Made by a program: the position numbers and the translations under genes. This document shows, piece by piece, positions 1 through 9,369 of a DNA stretch of 64,000 nucleotides. Positions within the stretch are counted from its first letter, which is position 1. Every line of letters starts with the position of its first letter. This stretch comes from Microbacteriaceae bacterium (GTDB lineage: Bacteria; Actinomycetota; Actinomycetes; Actinomycetales; Microbacteriaceae). The stretch lies in the NCBI GenBank assembly GCA_025463565.1, contig JAODAT010000041.1, forward strand, positions 1 to 64,000. The letters are read 5' to 3'. The notes beneath the pieces are model-generated. The model saw only the letters and a list, made by a program, of their open reading frames with translations, was not told the DNA's origin and ran no database searches.

Positions 1-2585
1 AGGAGATGGGCGAGTTCGTCAAAGGACCGTCCTCCAGCATCGAACCCCCGGTCGCGCGCAAGCTGAAGGCTGCGCTCGAGGCCGAGGGCATCACCGCCCC
101 GGTCAAGCCCGCGGCGGCACCCGTCGCAAAGGCGCCGGCGCCCGCCCCGACGCCTGCTCCCGCGCCGGCCCCGGTCGCGGAGACTTCGACGACCGCGCAT
201 GTCGAAGAAGCGGCGGCACCGAGTGCTCCCGCGGCAGAGGCGTCAGGCGACATCCCGCGCCCCGGCGCCGCACGTCCTGGCAACAACCCGTTCGCCAGCA
301 CGCAGGGCATGCAGCGCCCCGGCGCCCCGCGCCCGGGCAATAACCCCTATGCCAGCACGCAGGGCATGAACACCCGTCCGGCCGCATCGCCGACCGGCAT
401 CCCGCGTCCGTCCGCTCCCCGCCCCGGCGCCCCGCGCCCTGGTGGACCCGGCCAGGGCCAGCGTCCCGGCGGCTTCGGCCAGCGACCGGCAGGTGCCGGC
501 GGCGGATTCCGCCCCGGCGGTCCCGGCGGAGCACGACCGGCAGGCGCCGGTGGATTCCGCCCGGGCGGCGCCCCCGCCGGTGCACCCGGCTCCAACTTCG
601 GACCCAACCGTCCCGCGGGTGGTGGCGGCCGTGGCCGCGGCCCCGGCGGCGGAACCGCCGGCGCGTTCGGGCGGGGCGGCGGCAAGAGCAAGGCCCGCAA
701 GTCGAAGCGGACGAAGCGTGCCGAATTCGAGCTGCGCGAAGCCCCGTCGCTCGGCGGCGTCAGCGTTCCCCGTGGGGATGGTACGACCATCGTCCGGATG
801 CGTCGCGGCGCCTCGATTACCGACTTCGCCGACAAGATCGACACCAGCCCCGGCAACCTCGTGACCGTGCTCTTCCACCTTGGACAGATGGCGACCGCCA
901 CCGAATCCCTCGATGAGGCGACCTTCGAGATCCTCGGAGCCGAACTCGGTTTCAAGATCGAAATGGTCTCGCCGGAAGATGAGGACCGCGAGCTGCTCGC
1001 CGGATTCGACCTCGACCTCGACCAGGAGCTCGAAGACGAGACGGATGAAGACCTCGAGATCCGTCCGCCGGTCGTCACCGTCATGGGCCACGTCGACCAC
1101 GGAAAGACGCGCCTCCTCGACGCGATCCGCAACGCCAACGTTGTTGCAGGAGAGGCCGGCGGCATCACCCAGCACATCGGTGCGTACCAGGTGATCACCG
1201 AACACGAGGGCATCGAACGCGCCATCACCTTCATCGACACACCGGGCCACGAGGCGTTCACCGCCATGCGTGCCCGCGGTGCGCAGGTGACCGACATCGC
1301 GATCCTCGTGGTCGCGGCCGACGACGGCATCATGCCTCAGACGATCGAGGCGCTCAACCACGCCCAGGCCGCCGGCGTGCCGATCGTCGTCGCCGTCAAC
1401 AAGATCGACAAAGAGGGTGCGAACCCGGCCAAGGTGCGCCAGCAGCTCACCGAGTTCGGGCTCGTTGCCGAAGAGTACGGCGGAGACACGATGTTCATCG
1501 ACGTGTCGGCGCTCAACAAGATCGGCATCCCCGAGCTTCTGGATGCCGTGCTGCTGACCGCGGACGCGGGCCTCGACATGCGCGCCAACCCCAACAAAGA
1601 CGCACGCGGTGTCGCCATCGAAGCGAAGCTCGACAAGGGGCGTGGCGCCGTGGCGACCGTGCTCATCCAGTCGGGAACGCTCGAAGTCGGCGACGCGATC
1701 GTCGCGGGAACTGCATACGGCCGGGTGCGCGCCATGTTCGATGAGAACGGCGAGACCGTGCAGTTCGCGACGCCCGCCCGCCCCGTCTCGGTGCTCGGAC
1801 TCACCTCCGTGCCCCGCGCAGGCGACACGTTCCTCGTCACCGACGACGACCGCACCGCCCGGCAGATCGCCGAGAAGCGCGAAGCCGTCGAACGGAACGC
1901 ACTGCTGGCCCGCAGCCGCAAGCGCATCTCCCTCGAAGACTTCACCAAAGCCCTCGAAGACGGCAAGGTCGAGTCGCTCAACCTCATCATCAAGGGTGAC
2001 GTCTCCGGTGCCGTCGAGGCACTCGAAGAATCGCTGCTCAAGATCGATGTGGACGACAGCGTGCAGCTGCGCATCATCCACCGCGGTGTCGGAGCCGTCA
2101 CGGAGAGCGACGTCAACCTCGCCACCGTCGACAACGCCATCATCATCGGCTTCAACGTGCGCCCCGACCCGAAGGCCCGCGAACGTGCGGCCCGCGAAGG
2201 CGTGGACGTGCGGTTCTACTCGGTCATCTACGCGGCCCTCGAAGACGTCGAAAACGCCCTCAAGGGAATGCTCAAGCCCGAGTTCGAAGAAGTGCAGTCC
2301 GGTGTGGCCGAGATCCGCGAGATCTTCCGCTCCTCCAAGTTCGGAAACGTCGCGGGAGTCATCGTGCGGTCGGGAACGATCACCAGGAACGCCAAAGCGC
2401 GGGTCATCCGCGACGGCGTCGTCGTCGGCGACAACCTCGCCATCGAATCGCTCCGCCGGTTCAAAGACGACGTCACCGAGGTGCGGACCGACTTCGAGTG
2501 CGGTATCGGACTCGGCAAGTTCAACGACATCCAGATCGGCGACGAGATCGAGACGATCGAGCTCAAGGAAAAGCCCCGCGTCTAG
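1..2585 (+). CDS. infB: Translation initiation factor IF-2, 5'-truncated by window edge
   Basis: GTPase motifs ([20 protein letters not shown]) and IF2 C-terminal domains; the first codons ([21 protein letters not shown]) are internal to IF2. Confidence 0.97.
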   Translation, partial: EMGEFVKGPSSSIEPPVARKLKAALEAEGITAPVKPAAAPVAKAPAPAPTPAPAPAPVAETSTTAHVEEAAAPSAPAAEASGDIPRPGAARPGNNPFASTQGMQRPGAPRPGNNPYASTQGMNTRPAASPTGIPRPSAPRPGAPRPGGPGQGQRPGGFGQRPAGAGGGFRPGGPGGARPAGAGGFRPGGAPAGAPGSNFGPNRPAGGGGRGRGPGGGTAGAFGRGGGKSKARKSKRTKRAEFELREAPSLGGVSVPRGDGTTIVRMRRGASITDFADKIDTSPGNLVTVLFHLGQMATATESLDEATFEILGAELGFKIEMVSPEDEDRELLAGFDLDLDQELEDETDEDLEIRPPVVTVMGHVDHGKTRLLDAIRNANVVAGEAGGITQHIGAYQVITEHEGIERAITFIDTPGHEAFTAMRARGAQVTDIAILVVAADDGIMPQTIEALNHAQAAGVPIVVAVNKIDKEGANPAKVRQQLTEFGLVAEEYGGDTMFIDVSALNKIGIPELLDAVLLTADAGLDMRANPNKDARGVAIEAKLDKGRGAVATVLIQSGTLEVGDAIVAGTAYGRVRAMFDENGETVQFATPARPVSVLGLTSVPRAGDTFLVTDDDRTARQIAEKREAVERNALLARSRKRISLEDFTKALEDGKVESLNLIIKGDVSGAVEALEESLLKIDVDDSVQLRIIHRGVGAVTESDVNLATVDNAIIIGFNVRPDPKARERAAREGVDVRFYSVIYAALEDVENALKGMLKPEFEEVQSGVAEIREIFRSSKFGNVAGVIVRSGTITRNAKARVIRDGVVVGDNLAIESLRRFKDDVTEVRTDFECGIGLGKFNDIQIGDEIETIELKEKPRV

Positions 2586-2604
2586 TCGCGGGGTCGGCGT
2601 CGGC

Positions 2605-2661
2605 AGTAGGTGCCCAGGACGGAAGCGGAGCTTCGCAAGCTTCCTTACCTGGACACCTACT
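2605..2661. repeat. Long imperfect inverted repeat in the infB-rbfA intergenic region
   Basis: AGTAGGTGCCCAGGACGGAAGC...GCTTCCTTACCTGGACACCTACT; about 19 paired positions, no T-tract afterwards. Confidence 0.75.
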
Positions 2662-2686
2662 ACCGCCGCCTCAGCAACGGAGCGCG

Positions 2687-2710
2687 GGTCGAGCTTGTCG
2701 AGACCTCACC
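2687..2710. repeat. Dispersed REP-like element, copy 1
   Basis: GGTCGAGCTTGTCGAGACCTCACC; an identical 24-mer occurs at 51028-51051. Confidence 0.75.
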
Positions 2711-2762
2711 GGCGAAGTAATCACGTGGGGAAGTCGTTGAACTTTCCGAGAATCAGGGGTTA

Positions 2763-3239
2763 ATGATGGTCGACGCAGCTCGGGCCGCCAAGATGGCGGA
2801 CCGCATCAAAGTCATTGTCGCGAAGACGCTCGAACGCGGCATCAAAGATCCACGCATCGGGTTCGTCACCATCACCGACGTTCGAGTGACGGGCGACCTG
2901 CAGCACGCCAGCATCTTTTACACGGTCTACGGCAGCGACGAGGAGCGCGCGGACAGCGCTGCGGCCCTGAAGTCGGCGACCGGGATGATCCGCAGCGAGG
3001 TCGGCAAGAACATCACAGCGCGGCTGACGCCGTCCATCGAGTTCATTGCGGATGCCGTGCCCGAGAACGCAAAACACATCGAGAGCCTGCTGGCCGAGGC
3101 CGCAGCCCGCGACAGCGAGATCGACGGACTGAAGAGCACCGCGACATATGCGGGCGACGAAGACCCGTACATCAAGCCGCGAGTGATCGACGACGACGAA
3201 GACGACGACTGGGTGCCGCGCGAAACCTCGCGCGACTAG
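2763..3239 (+). CDS. rbfA: 30S ribosome-binding factor A
   Basis: Downstream of infB; RbfA-like ARAAKMADRIKVIVAKTLERGIKDPRIGFVTITDV. Start may be 2766. Confidence 0.95.
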   Translation: MMVDAARAAKMADRIKVIVAKTLERGIKDPRIGFVTITDVRVTGDLQHASIFYTVYGSDEERADSAAALKSATGMIRSEVGKNITARLTPSIEFIADAVPENAKHIESLLAEAAARDSEIDGLKSTATYAGDEDPYIKPRVIDDDEDDDWVPRETSRD

Positions 3240-3264
3240 TCACTCGTGTTCTAGTCTGGCGCTC

Positions 3265-3537
3265 GTGCTCTATGTGACGATCTACCTTCCGACGGAGACG
3301 ACCACGCAGGACGCCCTGGTCGCAACCTATCCGCGTCATCGCGCCTATCTCGACGAGTTCGCCAAGGGCGGCCAGATCGTGCACATCGGCACCTTCGCCG
3401 ACGGTCTTGAGCCACGCTCGATGGCGGTGTTCCGCACGGCGGAGGCCGCGGAGGAGTTCATGGCCAACGACCCATTCGTGCTGGAGGGGCTCGTGTTTCC
3501 CGAGGGCCCGCGGGAATGGAACTCGCTCGACTACTGA
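3265..3537 (+). CDS. YciI-family protein
   Basis: Small alpha/beta protein with HRAYLDEFAKGGQIVHIGTFADG and ..VLEGLV pattern. Confidence 0.7.
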   Translation: MLYVTIYLPTETTTQDALVATYPRHRAYLDEFAKGGQIVHIGTFADGLEPRSMAVFRTAEAAEEFMANDPFVLEGLVFPEGPREWNSLDY

Positions 3538-3556
3538 ATTGCTTCGGCGGTGAGGC

Positions 3557-4417
3557 CTATTTCAGGAGCCTGCTGAGCACCCGGTCGGCCAGCGGTTTGC
3601 CGCCCGTCTGGCAGGTGGGGCAGTACTGGAACGTCGAGTCCGAGTAGATCACCTGCCGGATCGTGTCACCGCAGACCGGGCAGGCCTCGCCCGTGCGGCC
3701 GTGCACCTGCAGGTTCGACTTCTTCTCCTGCTTCAGTTCCGACGCAGACAGCCCGTCGGCGCGGGCGATGGCGGCACGAAGCTCCCGCTGCATCGCCGCG
3801 TACAGGCGCGACCCGTCATCCGCTGGCATCGCTGCCGGCTTGAACGGCGACATCTTCGCGGTGTGCAATATCTCGTCGGAGTAGGCGTTGCCGATCCCGG
3901 CAATGATCGACTGGTTACGCAGCACGCCCTTGACCTGGGCCCGGCCGGCGGAGGCGAGGATGCCGGCGAAGACCTCCTCGGTGAACCCCGCCTCGAGCGG
4001 GTCGGGGCCGAGCCTCGCAATGCCGGGCACGTCGAGAGGGTCGCGCACCACGTAGATGGCGAGACTCTTCTTCGTTCCCGCCTCCGTGACGTCGAAGCCC
4101 GACCCGTCGGTGAGCACGAGTCTCGCGGCCATCGGGCCCTTGCCAGTGCCCTTGAGTGGTTTGGGCGCATCCGCGCGCCAGCGGATCCAGCCGGCACGGG
4201 CCAGGTGCATCACGAGATGCAGGTCGCCGCAGGTGATGTCGAGGAACTTGCCGTGGCGCGTGACGCCGCCGATCGTGGTGCCGGCGAGGGCTGTCGCCGG
4301 CGGATCGAAGGTCTTGAGCGCGGCGAACGACACCACGTCGAGACGATCGATGACTCGCCCACTCAGGCGTGACGCGAGATCGGTCGCCAGGGCATGCACT
4401 TCCGGAAGTTCGGGCAC
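3557..4417 (-). CDS. Fpg/Nei-family DNA glycosylase
   Basis: GTG start giving PELPEVHAL N-terminus, IIAGIGNAYSDEIL H2TH region, C-terminal zinc finger CPVCG...YCPTCQTGGKPLADR. Confidence 0.88.
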   Translation of the reverse strand: MPELPEVHALATDLASRLSGRVIDRLDVVSFAALKTFDPPATALAGTTIGGVTRHGKFLDITCGDLHLVMHLARAGWIRWRADAPKPLKGTGKGPMAARLVLTDGSGFDVTEAGTKKSLAIYVVRDPLDVPGIARLGPDPLEAGFTEEVFAGILASAGRAQVKGVLRNQSIIAGIGNAYSDEILHTAKMSPFKPAAMPADDGSRLYAAMQRELRAAIARADGLSASELKQEKKSNLQVHGRTGEACPVCGDTIRQVIYSDSTFQYCPTCQTGGKPLADRVLSRLLK

Positions 4418-4468
4418 GCCACCAGTCTCCGCCGATCCGGTGACAACCTCCACTACCCTGATCTCACC

Positions 4469-4951
4469 ATGTTCATCGGATTCCGCCCCATCCAGCCGGG
4501 CGACGAGGCCGAAGTCCTCCGACTGCTCGACACTCGCGCGGACTACTTCGCGGCCCGAGGTACTCGACCCCATCTCGCACACGCGCTGCTGTCCGCGCTG
4601 CCGGAGGGCACGACATCCGGCCAGAAACGGCTGATGGCGATCGAATCCGACGAGGTGATGGTCGGGTTGGTCGACGCTGTCGTCGACTTCCCGGACCTCG
4701 GCGTCGTCTCTGTTGCGCTGTTCCTGCTCGATCCCGACTCCAACCTGCACGGGTTCGGGATGCCGGTGGCCTCTCTCCTGGTTGAGCACGGCATCGCCGA
4801 AGGGATGTTCGCCGCGCGCATCGAGTGCCCGGTCGGCTGGGCGCCCGGAGAGAACGTGCTCAGAGCCATGGGCTATCGGCCGGGGGAGAGCAGGCTCGGC
4901 GTACGCACCTGGTCAGGCGAGCTCGCCCCGCCGCCCGCGATGCCGTTCTAA
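4469..4951 (+). CDS. GNAT-like acetyltransferase
   Basis: FRPIQPGDEAEVLRLLDTR N-terminus and GNAT-like layout; ATG at 4469. Confidence 0.5.
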   Translation: MFIGFRPIQPGDEAEVLRLLDTRADYFAARGTRPHLAHALLSALPEGTTSGQKRLMAIESDEVMVGLVDAVVDFPDLGVVSVALFLLDPDSNLHGFGMPVASLLVEHGIAEGMFAARIECPVGWAPGENVLRAMGYRPGESRLGVRTWSGELAPPPAMPF

Positions 4952-4964
4952 GTCGGAAGCCCGG

Positions 4965-5834
4965 CTAGCCCGGCAGCTCGTAGCCACCCACGGGATCGCC
5001 GGCGACCAGCCCGTCCGCCAGAAGGCCCTGCAGCGCCCGCGTGCGCTGCACATCGTCGACCCACACGGCATCGATCTCATCCTGGGTCACCGGAATGTCT
5101 GAGGCACGCAACTCGGCCAGAATGAGTCCCCGCACCTGCCGGTCGGAACCCTCGAACGTCTTCTGGCCGGGGCGTCGGGGCCCCTCGTACTGCGGATAGC
5201 CCGCGGCGCGCCATGCGCACTGCCCCGCGATAGGGCAGTCCTCGCAGCGGGGGGATCTCGCGGTGCAGACGATCGCACCGAGTTCCATGATCGCCGCGTT
5301 GGCGAGGCGGGCATCCGCCAGGCCGTCGGGCAGTTGCGCGTCCATCGCCGCAAGGTCCCGTTTCGTGGAGGGAACGCCGGCCTCCGCCTGCGCGTCGATC
5401 GCCCGGGCGATCACCCGACGCACGTTGGTGTCGACGACCGGATGCCGATGGCCGTACGCGAAGACGGCGACGGCCCGCGCCGTGTATTCGCCGACCCCGG
5501 GAAGCGCCAGCAGCTGGTCGACGTCTTGGGGCACGATGCCGCCGTGACGCTCGGTGATCGCGACGGCGGCGGCGTGCAGGTTGAGCGCCCGGCGCGGGTA
5601 GCCGAGCCGATTCCACGCGCGCACCGCCTCGCCTGAGGGCACCGCCGCGAGGTCGGCGGGCGTCGGCCAGCGTTCGAGCCACTCGGCCAGGCGCGGAACG
5701 ACCCGCGCCACCGGCGTCTGCTGCAGCATCACCTCGCTGACGAGCGTGCCCCACGCGGTGAAGCCGGGGCGCCGCCATGGCAGGTCACGCCCGCTGGCGC
5801 GGAACCACCCGCTGACCGGCTCGGCGATGCTCAC
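4965..5834 (-). CDS. mutY: A/G-specific adenine glycosylase
   Basis: LPWRR, SEVMLQQTPVARV, LPGVGEYTARAVAVFAYG, VDTNVRRV and Fe-S cysteines CPIAGQCAW; start 5834 (GTG) or 5858 (ATG). Confidence 0.93.
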   Translation of the reverse strand: MSIAEPVSGWFRASGRDLPWRRPGFTAWGTLVSEVMLQQTPVARVVPRLAEWLERWPTPADLAAVPSGEAVRAWNRLGYPRRALNLHAAAVAITERHGGIVPQDVDQLLALPGVGEYTARAVAVFAYGHRHPVVDTNVRRVIARAIDAQAEAGVPSTKRDLAAMDAQLPDGLADARLANAAIMELGAIVCTARSPRCEDCPIAGQCAWRAAGYPQYEGPRRPGQKTFEGSDRQVRGLILAELRASDIPVTQDEIDAVWVDDVQRTRALQGLLADGLVAGDPVGGYELPG

Positions 5835-5856
5835 AGCCCCAGCGTAGGCTCGACTC

Positions 5857-6255
5857 ATGGCAACCTGGCAACCGCTCAAGAAGGACGTCATCGCCGCCCT
5901 GGCCGCCGAAATCCTGCAGAACTACTCGACCGGCCGTATCGCCGTCGACGGGGACAAGGGTTCTGGCGAACGCGAGCTCGCCGAGAACCTCGCCGCCGCG
6001 CTGCGAGACTCCGGCCGCACGGTGACCGTCGCCGACTCGAACGAGGATTTCAGCACCGACCTGCTGCTGGTCGCGGGGGAGCGCCTGCAGGTGCCCGAGC
6101 TGGCCGGAAAGTGGCGGTACGCGATCTGGGTTGAGGGCGCTGACGAACCGGATGCCGACTATGACCGCGAGGTGAAGCCGCGTGTGAAAGCGAACGCGAT
6201 CATCGACAACCGCGACCCCGAGCATCCGCGGAGACGCTTCGCCGACTCCTGTTAG
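5857..6255 (+). CDS. Shortened uridine-kinase-like protein with degenerate P-loop
   Basis: N-terminal RIAVDGDKGSGERELAENLA (Walker A Lys replaced by Glu) and C-terminal IIDNRDPEHPRRRFADSC resemble actinobacterial uridine kinases, but only 132 aa. Confidence 0.65.
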   Translation: MATWQPLKKDVIAALAAEILQNYSTGRIAVDGDKGSGERELAENLAAALRDSGRTVTVADSNEDFSTDLLLVAGERLQVPELAGKWRYAIWVEGADEPDADYDREVKPRVKANAIIDNRDPEHPRRRFADSC

Positions 6256-7265
6256 GAGCGCGCGCGCTCCACGACCTCTGACGCCGGCAAGAACTGCCCG
6301 GTCTTCTCCACTTCGTGCACCATGGCGACGAGCGCCGCGTTGACGGGGGTCGGAACCGAGGTGCCCTTCGCCGCTTCGACGACCGCGCCATTGAGGTAGT
6401 CGATCTCGGTGGGCTGGCCACGACGGATGCTCTGCTGCGTGGAGCCGGGGTTCGGCACGGCTCCCATTCGGCGCCGCATCGCCAGCGGAAGCAGCTGCCC
6501 GAGCGAGAGCGGAGCAATGCCGACCAGGCGCAGGATGCCGTTGCCGAGCCCGTTCATGGGGGCGAAGCGGGTGCCGCGAGCGCGCGCCACCCGCACGTTC
6601 TCCCGGATGCTCGCCGTCATCACTCGGCGCAGCCGGCGGTCGGAAATGACGGCCTGCACGCTGAGTCCGGTGATCGCGGGGATCGCGTTCACCTGGTTGA
6701 CGATGAGTTTCGTCCATTGCGCCCCGGCGAAGTCGGGCACGAAGCGCGTGTCGAGCACGGTGCCGAGCACCTTCGCGACGAAACGGGCCGGGATGTCGCT
6801 CGCATCGGCGCCGCTGCTGCTGTCAAGACCGACCCCCACATAGAGCGGTCCGCCGGTCGTGACGGTCACCACCCCCGGCTCGAGGAACGAGGCCGCGAAC
6901 ACCGCGAGCCCCCCGACGATGTCCGACTTCGGGGCCGCATCGACGGAAGCGCTGATGCCGGAGAGTCCGTTCTGCACGACCAGCACCGGAATCCCGCTGA
7001 GCCATTCCAGGTTGTCGCGGATCGCACCCGGCGCGTCCACCGCCTTGGTCGCGACGATCGCCAGCTCCGGCCTCCGGCTCAGCCGCTCGCCAGCGGTGAC
7101 CGGGGCGACGTGGTCCCCCCACTGGCCCGAAAGCCGGATTCCGCCGGCTTTGATCGCGGCGAGTCCGGCGCCGCGGGCCGTCACCTCGACGTCGTTGCCG
7201 GCGCGGTCGAGCAGGGCGGCCAGGGCCCCACCGATCGCGCCGGCACCGATCACTGCGATTCGCAC
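6252..7265 (-). CDS. Ketopantoate reductase family (PanE/ApbA) protein
   Basis: Rossmann VRIAVIGAGAIGGALAALL, VQNGLSG, KLIVNQVNAIPAITG; GTG start at 7265. Confidence 0.85.
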   Translation of the reverse strand: MRIAVIGAGAIGGALAALLDRAGNDVEVTARGAGLAAIKAGGIRLSGQWGDHVAPVTAGERLSRRPELAIVATKAVDAPGAIRDNLEWLSGIPVLVVQNGLSGISASVDAAPKSDIVGGLAVFAASFLEPGVVTVTTGGPLYVGVGLDSSSGADASDIPARFVAKVLGTVLDTRFVPDFAGAQWTKLIVNQVNAIPAITGLSVQAVISDRRLRRVMTASIRENVRVARARGTRFAPMNGLGNGILRLVGIAPLSLGQLLPLAMRRRMGAVPNPGSTQQSIRRGQPTEIDYLNGAVVEAAKGTSVPTPVNAALVAMVHEVEKTGQFLPASEVVERARS

Positions 7266-7275
7266 ATCACGAAGC

Positions 7276-8703
7276 TTATTCGGCGGCCTTCCGAACCGAG
7301 CGACCGGCGGGCAGCAGAATCGCAAGCAGTGCAGAGGCGGCGAGCACAGATCCGCCGACCAACACGGCCGGAACCGCCGCACCGACATAGCCGGTCGGGG
7401 TGAGTTGTCCGCCCGCGCCCGTGAACACCGCGGTGAGCACCGCGATGCCGAGAGCCGTGCCGATCTCACGCAGGGTCGAGTTCGTGCCGCTCGCCTTGGC
7501 GTGATCAGCCGGCGCCATGGTCGACAGCACCGCGGTCGACATCGGGGCGAACACCAGCCCCATCCCGACGCCCGCGATGATGAACGGCGGCAGCATGACC
7601 GTGTATGCCACGGTCGAATTCATGGTGAGTGCCAGCCAGAACATCGCGACGGCCGAGAGCGACAGCCCGACGACGATGAGCAGCCGGGTGCCGACCCGGG
7701 GCGCGACCAGTCCGGCAAGTGGGGCGACGATCATCGGGGCCAGCGTCCACGGCGTCGTCTGCACGGCCGCCTGCAGCGGGCTGGCGCCCTGCACGATCTG
7801 CAGGAACTGGATGAGGATGAAGACCGCGCCGAACACCCCGAAGCTGAAGGCCGCTCCGACGATGTTCGCCACGGTGAAGCTCCTGTCGCGGAACAGGCGC
7901 AGCGGCAGCAGGGGTGTCGCGGTTCGCGACTCCCAAATCACGAAGGCGGCGAGAAGCACGACGCCGACCACGAGCGAGCCGACAACCTCGAGGCTGTCCC
8001 AGCCGGCCGGGTTGCCGCGAACGATGCCGAAGACGACCGCGAGGATACCGAGGCCGACGAGCACGACGCCGACGACATCCGCCCGCAGTTTGGCACCGAA
8101 CGTGTTCGGCAGTGCGAGGAGGGCCAGCGGGATGGCGATCACGCCGACCGGCACGTTGATCCAAAAGATTCCCTGCCAGTTCCAGCCCTCGACCACCGCG
8201 CCGCCGACGAGGGGCCCTGCGGCGACGCCGAGGCCGGAGATGCCGCCCCAGATGCCGATCGCGAGGGGCCGCAGGCGCAGGGGCACGGATCCGGCGAGCA
8301 GCGTGAGCGAGAGCGGCATGAGCGCCGCCCCGCCGACGCCCTGCACGGCCCGGGCGGCGATGAGCTCAGCAGGGTTGGTCGCTAGCGCTGCGGCCGCGGA
8401 GGCGAGCGTGAAGATGAGGATGCCGGCCACGAACACGGTGCGACGGCCGAAGCGGTCACCGAGGGCGACGGCGAGCAGGATGAAGGTGGCGAAGCTGAGC
8501 GTGTACGCGTTGATGAACCACTGGAGCTGTTCGACGGATGCGCTCAGGTCCTCGTGGATCACGGGCAGTGCATTCGTGACGACCAGGTTGTCGAGGGTGG
8601 CCATGAACATGGGCAGGGAGGCCGCGATGATCGCGAGCCAGACCGGGATGCGGCGCCGAGGGGCGGCGGGGGCCTCGGCGAGAGTTGGTTCAAGAGTGGT
8701 CAT
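7276..8703 (-). CDS. MFS transporter, DHA2 (EmrB/QacA) type
   Basis: 14-TM-like; MATLDNLVVTNALPVI and GDRFGRRTVF motifs; divergent from a TetR gene. Confidence 0.9.
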   Translation of the reverse strand: MTTLEPTLAEAPAAPRRRIPVWLAIIAASLPMFMATLDNLVVTNALPVIHEDLSASVEQLQWFINAYTLSFATFILLAVALGDRFGRRTVFVAGILIFTLASAAAALATNPAELIAARAVQGVGGAALMPLSLTLLAGSVPLRLRPLAIGIWGGISGLGVAAGPLVGGAVVEGWNWQGIFWINVPVGVIAIPLALLALPNTFGAKLRADVVGVVLVGLGILAVVFGIVRGNPAGWDSLEVVGSLVVGVVLLAAFVIWESRTATPLLPLRLFRDRSFTVANIVGAAFSFGVFGAVFILIQFLQIVQGASPLQAAVQTTPWTLAPMIVAPLAGLVAPRVGTRLLIVVGLSLSAVAMFWLALTMNSTVAYTVMLPPFIIAGVGMGLVFAPMSTAVLSTMAPADHAKASGTNSTLREIGTALGIAVLTAVFTGAGGQLTPTGYVGAAVPAVLVGGSVLAASALLAILLPAGRSVRKAAE

Positions 8704-8721
8704 AAGGGGACTCCAGAAACT

Positions 8722-8763
8722 AGTTATCGATTGATTACTTACGAATCTAAGTTATCAACTGAT
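8722..8763. promoter_or_regulatory. Putative TetR-type operator pair
   Basis: Near-direct repeats AGTTATCgAtTGAT (8722-8735) and AGTTATCaAcTGAT (8750-8763); the second contains TATCA-AC-TGATA. Confidence 0.5.
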
Positions 8764-8766
8764 ACC

Positions 8767-9369
8767 ATGTCAAGCATGAACGCTAAGGAATCTCGGATGA
8801 AGGGCGACGATCGTCGCGAGCTCATCCTCGAAGCCGCGACCGAGGTCTTCGGTGACTACGGCTATGTCGGCACGACCACGGCCGTCGTGGCGAAGGCGGC
8901 CGGTGTCAGCCAGCCATACGTGGTGCGGATATTCGGCACCAAACAGCAACTCTTCATCGAGGTGCTGCGCCGCGCACTCGACATTCTGCTGGCCGCGTTC
9001 CGGGCAGCGCTAGCGACAGACAACGGCCAGCCCGCCGGCCCTCGCATCGGCGTTGCGTACGTCGACCTGGCATCACAACGGGGCCTTCTGCTGTCGCTTA
9101 TGCACGGTTTCGTGCTCGGCAAAGACCCGGTGATCGGCGCGGTCGCTCGCGACGGCTTCCTGTGCGTCTACGAATTCCTGCGGACGGAGGCGGGATTCGA
9201 CGCCGACGAGGCCCAGCAGTTCCTTTCCGGCGGCATGCTGATCAACACCCTCGTCGGCCTGCGCATGACTGACGACTACGACACCGACCCGCGGGTTCGC
9301 GAACTCATGCAGGCTGCGTTGCCCGAGAAGCTCGACATCGTGCTCGCCCTGCGAGAATCAGGGCTGTGA
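8767..9369 (+). CDS. TetR-family transcriptional regulator
   Basis: HTH region RRELILEAATEVFGDYGYVGTTTAVVAKAAGVSQPYVVRIFGTKQQLF. Confidence 0.9.
   Translation: MSSMNAKESRMKGDDRRELILEAATEVFGDYGYVGTTTAVVAKAAGVSQPYVVRIFGTKQQLFIEVLRRALDILLAAFRAALATDNGQPAGPRIGVAYVDLASQRGLLLSLMHGFVLGKDPVIGAVARDGFLCVYEFLRTEAGFDADEAQQFLSGGMLINTLVGLRMTDDYDTDPRVRELMQAALPEKLDIVLALRESGL

Noticed and set aside
243-2081. Long antisense ORF (612 aa) and other ORFs opposite or out of frame with infB
   Set aside because: High-GC shadow ORFs; infB conservation fixes the + strand frame.
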